A stretch of 11,313 bases of DNA from Clostridia bacterium (GTDB taxonomy: Bacteria > Aerophobota > Aerophobia > Aerophobales > AE-B3A), in assembly GCA_030610745.1 (NCBI GenBank), contig JAUWRC010000035.1, forward strand, positions 1-11,313. The letters run 5' to 3'. Under the pieces are notes generated by a model. It was not told the origin of the DNA, searched no databases, and saw nothing but the letters and a program-made list of their open reading frames with translations. This document shows positions 5,500 to 11,313 of this stretch, piece after piece. Positions within the stretch are counted from its first letter, which is position 1. Every line of letters starts with the position of its first letter. A program made the translations under genes and the position numbers.

Positions 5500-5517
5500 G
5501 TGGCAATTTCATATAAC
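5499..5517 (-). repeat. 19-bp inverted repeat, right copy
   Basis: tgtggcaatttcatataac is the reverse complement of the left copy (4653-4671) apart from one base. It lies directly before the methyltransferase ribosome binding site, so the pair brackets the gene with almost no extra DNA. Confidence 0.85.
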
Positions 5518-5605
5518 TACTTTTCATCTACTTCCAAAATCCAAAGGGCTTTTAATCCGTCCGATATCCCGCTGGCTAACGTGAGTATAGATTTCTGTAG
5601 TTTTC

Positions 5606-5675
5606 GATTTTCTCCTGGAAGGATACCCGAAGCAAACCCCTGACACCCACGCCTACTCATTCCCAGAAAATTGAG
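5606..5675 (+). pseudogene. Remnant of a ribD 3' end (last 23 residues)
   Basis: It translates as DFLLEGYPKQTPDTHAYSFPEN plus stop, identical in protein to the end of the intact ribD, with four silent third-position transitions in DNA. Homology begins abruptly at the Asp codon; upstream in the same frame a stop codon appears within 6 codons, so no functional gene remains. It marks the right boundary of the accessory island. Confidence 0.88.
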
Positions 5676-5704
5676 TTTTTCCCCTTACCCCCTCACCCTA
5701 CAAT

Positions 5705-5726
5705 GTGCGATAAATCGCACCGCTAC
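5705..5726 (+). repeat. ATAAAT hairpin repeat, copy 3
   Basis: Stem gtgcg/cgcac closes on ataaat and is followed by cgctac, in the same orientation as the two copies in the lysC insertion. Compared with copy 1 one stem pair is C-G versus G-C, a compensated change. Confidence 0.7.
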
Positions 5727-5831
5727 CCCCAAGGGAGAGGAAATAAGAGAGTTCCTGCAGAGCAAGGAGAAATAGTACCAACGCCAGCACCTACACTATC
5801 TCCAAAAATTGAGCCCCTAGCCTCTTAACCT

Positions 5832-6491
5832 TTAGCCGGAGTCCTTGGGCTTATATCCTAATCTATGAAAGGGATTGACTACACTGGAAGCGATGTTCTT
5901 CAAATGAGCGCTTACTCGCTTTAGATGCCGGGCAAGAAGAGCATATACAATGCCTATTTTGCTGGAAATTTCTGTATCTTCAATAAGATCATCTATGATC
6001 TTCTCGCAGAGAGGAGCCAGCTTAGCATGTCTTGCCATAATCTCTTTCCCTAACTCAATGTCTGCATTTTTAAAGGCATTTATTGTCTGGTCAAATAGTT
6101 CGGTTATTTCATTTTTGATTTCCCTTATCCTCCCGGTATATCCTTCTTCAAGTGGAGAGGGATACCTATGAGAAAGCTCAATTAAGTTCTTAGAATAATC
6201 GCCAATTCTTTCTATATCTATGATAATAGTAATGAGAATTAAGCAAGAGGTAACATCCTGGGAAGGATTTACAGAAAGATGTTCCAGGATTTTCTTACGC
6301 ACATTAATCATGAGCTTATTAAGCTTCTGGTCAACTTCGTATATATCCTCCTCCTCTTTTTCTTTATCCATTAAAACTTGAAGGGAGAAAGTAAACATAT
6401 CCTTAGCCATAAGAAGCATTTTCTCCACTTCTCCAGTAGCCATACTTAAAAGGCCCGCCTTTTTCCAAATTTCAAAAAACTCTCTAAACAT
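5832..6491 (-). CDS. PhoU-domain protein
   Basis: The 219-residue, largely helical product matches the PhoU family, with the repeated helix signature visible as IDIERIGDYSKNLIELSHRY in the first half and ARHLKRVSAHLKNIASSVVNPF near the C-terminus. PhoU proteins are cytoplasmic and restrain phosphate uptake or phosphate signalling; in many genomes a PhoU domain is fused to or follows an NptA-type Na/Pi cotransporter. Here the gene starts 3 bp after the transporter stop, and its AGGAGGT ribosome binding site (6497-6503) overlaps the last transporter codons, so a partnership with that transporter is likely. The second-half motif departs from the usual ERxxD form, so metal binding at that site is uncertain. 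Confidence 0.85.
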   Translation of the reverse strand: MFREFFEIWKKAGLLSMATGEVEKMLLMAKDMFTFSLQVLMDKEKEEEDIYEVDQKLNKLMINVRKKILEHLSVNPSQDVTSCLILITIIIDIERIGDYSKNLIELSHRYPSPLEEGYTGRIREIKNEITELFDQTINAFKNADIELGKEIMARHAKLAPLCEKIIDDLIEDTEISSKIGIVYALLARHLKRVSAHLKNIASSVVNPFHRLGYKPKDSG

Positions 6492-6494
6492 ATT

Positions 6495-7580
6495 TTACCT
6501 CCTGGTGAAAATGATTAAAAAAAGGGGAATTACAAAAAAGCCCAAAACCATATAAACCAGAGCTAAGAATCTTTTTTCTTTAACAAAAGAGCTAAATCCT
6601 TCCGCAAGTCTTAAGGGAGCTTCTCTTAAGGGATACCACACCAAAATACCAAGAATATTAAAACTCAAATGAGCAAATGCTGCCTGTACCCCGACAAAGG
6701 ACCCCGTGACTAAAGAAGCAAGAATAGCAGTAATTACCGTTCCCAAATTCGCTCCCAGAGCATAGGGGTAGATTTTTCTTAAGGTTAAAAGACCTGCTCC
6801 CACTAAAGGTACTACCAAAGAAGTAGTAACTGAACTGGATTGAATTATAGCTGTTAATAAGAGCCCAAGGAGGAAACTTTTTCCTGGTGTACCAAATAGA
6901 TATTTATCTAAAAATAATTCCGTTCTCTCACTCATTAAAGACCGGGTCATAGCTACCAGAATAGTTAAAGCAATAAAAATAAAAATCAGAGAAAGAAAAA
7001 GAATGAGCAAAGGACTATGGGTAAGTAAATCTTTTATAAACTCGGTGGAAGGATCAAGAATAATCTTTAAAGGGTTGGCTATCTCTAGCCCCCCCATATC
7101 TTGAAACATCCCGGCTAAAAAGTAGGAAACTTTCTCTATAATATGGAAATAGATTTCCAGAGGAAAAAAAACAAGAACACAAAGAAGATTGAAGAAATCA
7201 TGGACAACGGCAGCAGAAAAAGCTCGTTCAAACTCTCCCTTTCTGGTAATATGAGCCATGGAAACCAAAATATTTGTCACTGTAGTACCAATATTTGCTC
7301 CCATAATAATGGGAATAGCATTGGTTATGCTAAGGGTTCCTGTACCCACAAAGGCAACTACAATACAGGTAGTGACTGAAGAGCTTTGAACTAAAGAGGT
7401 AGCAAGGATACCGATAAAGAGTCCTATAAAAGGATTTGAGGTGTTGCTGATCAGCCCGGTAACAAATCCTTTACCCAATAATTTCAAAGAACCGCCAAGA
7501 AGATTTACACTTAAAAGAAAGCCGTAGACAGCACCAATTAAGATTAAAACCCGCACAGTCTTAGGCAGCCGTAGTTTCAT
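6495..7580 (-). CDS. Na+/phosphate cotransporter (NptA/Na_Pi_cotrans family)
   Basis: A 361-residue inner-membrane protein with many hydrophobic segments and the internal duplication typical of SLC34/NptA transporters: QSSSVTT at residues 65-71 and again at 247-253, each followed by GANIGTT (94-100) or GANLGTV (276-282). The QSSS motifs form the substrate and sodium site in the family. It should import inorganic phosphate with sodium, although some relatives have been tied to phosphate export. It lacks the C-terminal PhoU-like domain found in longer homologues, and that function is supplied by the next gene. The ATG overlaps the pyrF stop codon by 1 bp (TAATG), indicating translational coupling. 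Confidence 0.9.
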   Translation of the reverse strand: MKLRLPKTVRVLILIGAVYGFLLSVNLLGGSLKLLGKGFVTGLISNTSNPFIGLFIGILATSLVQSSSVTTCIVVAFVGTGTLSITNAIPIIMGANIGTTVTNILVSMAHITRKGEFERAFSAAVVHDFFNLLCVLVFFPLEIYFHIIEKVSYFLAGMFQDMGGLEIANPLKIILDPSTEFIKDLLTHSPLLILFLSLIFIFIALTILVAMTRSLMSERTELFLDKYLFGTPGKSFLLGLLLTAIIQSSSVTTSLVVPLVGAGLLTLRKIYPYALGANLGTVITAILASLVTGSFVGVQAAFAHLSFNILGILVWYPLREAPLRLAEGFSSFVKEKRFLALVYMVLGFFVIPLFLIIFTRR

Positions 7581-8281
7581 TAATTCTCTATCTCTTTTAA
7601 GATTCTTTTGGTTGTTTCTACTGGATTATCTGAGGTTAGGATAGGACGTCCCACCACCAGAAAATCAGCCCCCCTTCTAATAGCCTCTTTTGGGCCCAGT
7701 ACTCTTTTTTGCTCGTTTTTTTTATATCCTTTCGGTCTTATTCCTGGTACAACCAGAAGAAAATCACCTCCAAACTTTTCGCGTAGCTCACTGGCTTCAT
7801 AAGGAGAAACGACCACCCCATCTAATCCTGCTTTTCTAGCTAGAGAAGCTAAGTGGATGACTTCTTCTTTTAACTCTCTTTCTATTCCCAGATCTTCTTT
7901 CAGGATTCGGGAATCCAGGGAAGTGAGCAAGGTAACCCCCAATACCTTAATTTCTTTATTTTTTGCCTTTGCTGCTTTGAGTGCTGCTTGGAGCATCTCA
8001 AAACCTCCCAGGGTATGTAAGGTAAACATATCCACTCCCAACTCTGCCACCACCGCAGCAGCTTTTTCCACCACAGAGGAAATATCGTAAAACTTTGCAT
8101 CGTAAAAAACTCTAGCCCCTTTCTTTTTAATAACTTCTATAATCTTTGGCCCGTACCTGGTAAATAAGCGATGTCCTACTTTAAAGAACCCCACAAAATC
8201 ACTTAACTCTTCTACCAAAGTTTCAACTTCGGCTTGAGTATCCACATCCAGAGCTAAAATTAGCCTCTCTTTAGCTTTCAT
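7580..8281 (-). CDS. pyrF: Orotidine 5'-phosphate decarboxylase
   Basis: This enzyme decarboxylates OMP to UMP, the last step of de novo pyrimidine synthesis. The 233-residue TIM barrel has LALDVD at the N-terminus, FFKVG (Lys34), the catalytic DAKFYDI (Asp61, Lys63, Asp66), LGVTLLTSLD, VVPGIRPKGY at the phosphate loop and FLVVGRPIL near the end. The segment after the catalytic motif reads SSVVEKA rather than the common PNTV, a modest deviation. The ATG follows a GGAGAGAGGT-type ribosome binding site. It overlaps the downstream transporter gene by 1 bp; upstream is a 104-bp repeat-filled spacer after the helicase gene. Confidence 0.94.
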   Translation of the reverse strand: MKAKERLILALDVDTQAEVETLVEELSDFVGFFKVGHRLFTRYGPKIIEVIKKKGARVFYDAKFYDISSVVEKAAAVVAELGVDMFTLHTLGGFEMLQAALKAAKAKNKEIKVLGVTLLTSLDSRILKEDLGIERELKEEVIHLASLARKAGLDGVVVSPYEASELREKFGGDFLLVVPGIRPKGYKKNEQKRVLGPKEAIRRGADFLVVGRPILTSDNPVETTKRILKEIEN

Positions 8282-8385
8282 TACCTCTCTCCTTTCCAGC
8301 TGTAAGCTGTAAGCTGTAAGCGATAAGGGTTTGGCGTTCGGTTTTCGCTAACCGCGAACCGATAACCGCTTTTCTTGTCGACGAA
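8282..8385. repeat. Helicase-pyrF spacer with three different heptamer tandem tracts
   Basis: On the + strand: agctgta units at 8298-8320 (about 3 copies, running into agcgataag); cgctaac/cgcgaac/cgataac at 8346-8366; and acgaact units at 8381-8400 (nearly 3 copies). The third tract extends into the helicase gene and encodes its last residues and stop (8386-8388). All three have a 7-bp period but unrelated unit sequences. Such tracts resemble the heptanucleotide STRR sequences described in filamentous cyanobacteria. Confidence 0.8.
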
Positions 8386-11313
8386 CTACGAACTACGAAC
8401 ATAATGAGTACATATCCCTTGATAAGCACAGGTAAGCAGATGACAGGCCCCGTAACTTGGCTTAGCCTCATAAGAGCGAGCACGAATTCCTGCCGCTGCT
8501 TCGTTGATTTTCTCTATGGTCCGGGCAAGATTATCCTCATCCAGGGTCGCTGCCCCCACCAGACCTGATCCTAAAAAATGAAGTTCTACTCGCTCTGGGA
8601 TCTTTCCAAATACTTTTTGATAGGCAAGAGCATAAATAGCTAACTGCAAGCTTTCCCTTGTTCTTTTATCTGCCTTTTTTTTCTCCCGAACATTGGATGA
8701 TTTAAAATCAATGATACAGACTTCTCCATTATGTACATCCACACGGTCCCAGCGTCCAATAATCCGATTATTCCCCAATAAAAAACTAAATTCCTTTTCT
8801 ACATAGACAGGAAGACGTTCTTCGGCCTGTACTCTCTGATAAAAACGATGCAGTACCTCTTGGCCCTCTTCTAATCGCTGCTCTTCATGCTGACGGCTTA
8901 AGAATCCTTCACTTGTCCAGAACTTCTGAAAAACAGAGATAATATCCTCTTCCTTGACCTTGTTTCCTGCTAGTTTGCGGCGATAATATTCTTGTACTGC
9001 TCCGTGAAGAGCCCTGCCGTAGACCACAGCGTGATGCTGCATAATAGGTACATGAAGTATATGAACATACTTATATTTCAAGGGACAGGTAAGGTAGTCA
9101 TCTATCTGCCAGTAGCTCAGAGTTAATACCCGCCTCTCGGGAACTGACTCATACAACTGGTGAGGTTTACTCAGTGGCGGAGCACTGCGTCCAATCACCT
9201 CCAGTGCAGAGGCCTTATGAATGAGCATCTCTTTTTTACCCAAATCCAGAGCTTCCACGATAAACTGTGATACTTTTTTGGGGCGTTTACCTCCATAATC
9301 CTGAGCACTGGTAAAGTAAATTTCCTTTTTGGCGCGAGTCATCCCCACATAAAAGAGACGTCTTTCTTCTTGAAGATGAAAATCGCCACTGGGCAGGATA
9401 TCTTTAATAAGAGAATCGGGTAAAGGAATGCTCTCGCGGCGCCAGCGGCTGGGAAATCGCCCAGAAACTAAACCCACCACAATAACTATGGGAAACTCCA
9501 GTCCTTTTGCCTTATGCACTGTAAGGACATTGACTGCGTCAGCTTCCGTATCAGCCTCAGCTACGGCAGGGTTATCCCCGGCCTCCATAAGCAAGTTAAG
9601 ATAGCTGGTAAACTGAGAGACTCTATCATGAGTGAGGACAGCCGAGGTACTGCGAACAATATCAAAGAACCTGGCTACATTTTTAAGTTTCTCTTCACTG
9701 GATGAAGAGGGGGAGGAAGTCAGCTTTTTAAGCCATCCACTCTGGCTAATAAATTTATAAAGCACCTCGCCTGTAGTGTGCTTGATTGACAAATCTGCAT
9801 ACTCTTCTAAATCCCTGATTATCTTCTCAATAGTGGCTTTACTTTCTGGAGAAATTTCCTCATCCAACTCTGAAATTTCTGGAACCCGAGAAAAGGTATA
9901 AAAAAGGGAGCGATTTCTGCGGCTGGCATAGTTCATACATAAAGTAAGATTTCTGGCCGAAAGCTGATAAACTTCAGAAGCAGCAAGATAGTAAAGGCTA
10001 ACGCTATCCTCAAAGTCAGCCACACTTTGTAAAAAGGAAATGAGAAACTGGACCTCCTCACGCGAGTACAGGCCTTTATTTCCTGAAAAAGTCCAGGGTA
10101 TATCCACCATATTCAAGGAGCGCAGAAAGGGATCAGCACTCTTATTTGCCCGTACGAGAATGGCAAAATCTCGGTAGCTGCAATTTTCCCTCTCTACCTT
10201 TTCCTTGATTAATTTAGCTACTCCCTCTGCTTCACTGGAGAGGGTATCATAATGGAGGTGTTTTATTACCTTTCCCCCTTTTACCCCAGAGATAAGACGC
10301 TTATCAATATTATTTCTAAATTCAAGGCGGTCGGGGTTGTTGTAATTTATGAGACGATAGGCAGTATCTAGAATTGCCTGGGTTGAGCGATAGTTCTGGG
10401 TCAAGACTATTTGTTTAGCTTTTGGATAAACATCCATAAACCCCAAAACATTACTGATAGCTGCTCCCCTAAATTTATAGATAGATTGATCATCATCTGC
10501 AACCACAGTAATATTCTCATGATGGGCCGCTAATAGTTTAACTAACTGAAACTGGGTATAGTTAGTGTCCTGAAACTCATCAACCAGAATATAGCGAAAA
10601 CGCTCCTGATAACGCTTCAAAATAGCCGCATGCTCTCGAAAAAGCTTTAAGGGCAAAGTTATTTGATTTCCAAAGTCAACCTTTCCATATTGGGCAAGAA
10701 GCTCCTCGTATTTTTGATAAGTTCTGGCTACTTCCATTTGTTGAGCAGCCACTTCAGCTAGCTCCAAAGCCTCTGGATCAGCTTTCGCCTTCTCTTCTAG
10801 CCGGTAAGCATAATTAAGATATTCCTCTGGAGTAACGTCCTCGTCCTTGGCTCGAGAAAAAAGAGTAAGTATAGCTTTAATAAATCGGGCAGGATTACCA
10901 AGGGGACGATAGTAGGAAAGCGGAAATTCAAAAAGATGGTCCCGAAAGAAGATAATTTGCTCTGGTCTGGTTAATACCCCGAGATCCGCAAGGCCTAATT
11001 CTAAAGCATTCTCTTTTAAAATACTATCTCCGAAAGCATGGAATGTGCCAATCCATACTCCAGTATATCCATAAGGCACCAGGATATCTACCCTCTCCTC
11101 CATTTCCGCAGCTGCTTTCTCGGTAAAGGTAAGAGCCAGAATCTCTTCCGGCTTTGCCTGCTTGGTAGTAATAAGATGCGCAATGCGCCAGGTAATGGCC
11201 TGAGTTTTTCCTGTTCCTGCACCAGCTATGAGCAAAAGAGGACCTTCTCCATAAGTAACCGCTTCTCTCTGCTGGGAATTCAGCCCCTCCAGTACTTTGC
11301 TGGTTAATGACAT
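8386..11313 (-). CDS. UvrD/PcrA-like helicase with C-terminal PD-(D/E)XK nuclease
   Basis: A 975-residue SF1A helicase-nuclease for DNA unwinding and repair. Helicase motifs appear in order: AGAGTGKT (30-37), ALTFTEKAA (60-68), GTFHAF (89-94), LVDEFQDTN (243-251), ADDDQSIYKFRGA (272-284), LTQNYRST (304-311), VNVLTVHKAKGLEF (594-607) and RRLFYVGMTRAKKEIYF (651-667). The RecB/AddB-type nuclease follows: SYWQIDDYLTCPLKYKY (733-749), GRALH (His770), RWDRVDV (Asp856, Asp859), IIDFKSS (Asp869, Lys871) and SLQLAIYALA (888-897). Cys743 with Cys957, Cys962 and Cys968 suggests a 4Fe-4S cluster as in AddB and Cas4, though the spacing C-x4-C-x5-C differs from the common C-x2-C-x5-C. The start ATG is the last three bases of the window; MSLTSKVLEGLNSQQREAV is a normal N-terminus, but upstream sequence is not visible. 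Confidence 0.93.
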   Translation of the reverse strand: MSLTSKVLEGLNSQQREAVTYGEGPLLLIAGAGTGKTQAITWRIAHLITTKQAKPEEILALTFTEKAAAEMEERVDILVPYGYTGVWIGTFHAFGDSILKENALELGLADLGVLTRPEQIIFFRDHLFEFPLSYYRPLGNPARFIKAILTLFSRAKDEDVTPEEYLNYAYRLEEKAKADPEALELAEVAAQQMEVARTYQKYEELLAQYGKVDFGNQITLPLKLFREHAAILKRYQERFRYILVDEFQDTNYTQFQLVKLLAAHHENITVVADDDQSIYKFRGAAISNVLGFMDVYPKAKQIVLTQNYRSTQAILDTAYRLINYNNPDRLEFRNNIDKRLISGVKGGKVIKHLHYDTLSSEAEGVAKLIKEKVERENCSYRDFAILVRANKSADPFLRSLNMVDIPWTFSGNKGLYSREEVQFLISFLQSVADFEDSVSLYYLAASEVYQLSARNLTLCMNYASRRNRSLFYTFSRVPEISELDEEISPESKATIEKIIRDLEEYADLSIKHTTGEVLYKFISQSGWLKKLTSSPSSSSEEKLKNVARFFDIVRSTSAVLTHDRVSQFTSYLNLLMEAGDNPAVAEADTEADAVNVLTVHKAKGLEFPIVIVVGLVSGRFPSRWRRESIPLPDSLIKDILPSGDFHLQEERRLFYVGMTRAKKEIYFTSAQDYGGKRPKKVSQFIVEALDLGKKEMLIHKASALEVIGRSAPPLSKPHQLYESVPERRVLTLSYWQIDDYLTCPLKYKYVHILHVPIMQHHAVVYGRALHGAVQEYYRRKLAGNKVKEEDIISVFQKFWTSEGFLSRQHEEQRLEEGQEVLHRFYQRVQAEERLPVYVEKEFSFLLGNNRIIGRWDRVDVHNGEVCIIDFKSSNVREKKKADKRTRESLQLAIYALAYQKVFGKIPERVELHFLGSGLVGAATLDEDNLARTIEKINEAAAGIRARSYEAKPSYGACHLLTCAYQGICTHYVRSS

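Larger units (their letters stand above)
3613..5605. mobile_element. Inferred inserted accessory island between ribD 3'-end repeats
   Basis: About 2 kb lying between the two copies of the ribD 3' end. It carries a perfect inverted repeat, a toxin-antitoxin pair, a structured spacer and a methyltransferase gene bracketed by inverted repeats, all typical accessory cargo set between two housekeeping blocks. Gene-end duplication is what site-specific integrative elements leave when they insert into a gene 3' end, but no integrase, transposase or relaxase is present. Homologous recombination with a related genome, or decay of a larger element, are alternatives. Confidence 0.5.
5518..5831. other. 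Gene-free spacer between methyltransferase and phoU-like gene
   Basis: This 314-bp stretch holds an unremarkable AT-rich segment (5518-5605), the duplicated ribD 3' end (5606-5675), a pyrimidine-rich run (5676-5699) and the third copy of the ATAAAT hairpin (5705-5726). A 41-codon + strand frame at 5703-5828 starts inside that hairpin and is not called. No clear GC-stem plus U-run terminator for the leftward operon is visible; the hairpin at 5705-5726 is the best candidate structure. Confidence 0.6.

Noticed and set aside
3613..5605. Integrase, transposase or tRNA attachment site for the island
   Set aside because: No recombinase coding sequence and no tRNA-like sequence could be found within the island or its edges.
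5703..5828. 41-codon + strand ORF ending in a proline-rich stretch (IVPTPAPTLSPKIEPLAS)
   Set aside because: Its ATG lies inside the ATAAAT hairpin repeat, there is no ribosome binding site, and it ends just before the convergent phoU-like gene. It could be the tail of a lost gene, but nothing identifies it.
8298..8400. Possible CRISPR-like or iteron array
   Set aside because: Units are only 7 bp with no spacers, differ between tracts, and there are no cas or replication genes nearby.

Overview
The window looks like chromosomal DNA from an uncultured, AT-leaning bacterium. Most genes are compact housekeeping genes with strong purine-rich ribosome binding sites and several TTG starts. The spacers are crowded with small hairpins and 7-bp tandem repeats, a style I associate with genomes of uncultured candidate phyla; I cannot name the taxon from the sequence. 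Two gene blocks converge: nicotinate phosphoribosyltransferase, aspartate kinase and ribD run rightward (2-3611), and a UvrD/PcrA-type helicase-nuclease, pyrF, a Na/Pi cotransporter and a PhoU-like protein run leftward (11313-5832). Between them lies an accessory island of about 2 kb (3613-5605).

Rightward block. The 3' part of an NAD-synthesis gene (pncB type) is followed 21 nt later by aspartate kinase. The aspartate kinase is physically split. Its catalytic half ends at 1765, a hairpin- and repeat-rich insertion follows, and the two ACT (allosteric) domains resume as a separate ORF at 1952 with its own ribosome binding site. A 17-bp direct repeat flanks the insertion. ribD (riboflavin biosynthesis) overlaps the end of the ACT-domain gene.

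Island. The last 23 codons of ribD are duplicated about 2.06 kb downstream (5606-5675). The two copies differ at four positions, all synonymous third-position transitions. This looks like integration at, or recombination with, a diverged ribD 3' end rather than simple target duplication. Between the copies are a perfect 22-bp inverted repeat, a DUF433/DUF5615-type toxin-antitoxin pair, a structured spacer, and a class I SAM methyltransferase gene bracketed by 19-bp inverted repeats in an arrangement resembling an integron cassette. No integrase or transposase is present.

Leftward block. The helicase-nuclease (DNA repair), pyrF (last step of UMP synthesis), the Na/Pi cotransporter and the PhoU-like regulator are probably co-transcribed: pyrF and the transporter overlap by 1 bp, and the phoU ribosome binding site sits in the last codons of the transporter. 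The helicase-pyrF spacer (8282-8385) carries three different heptamer tandem tracts.

The most unusual points are the split aspartate kinase, the covarying hairpin family shared by two spacers, the silent-site-diverged ribD tail, and the cassette-like methyltransferase.
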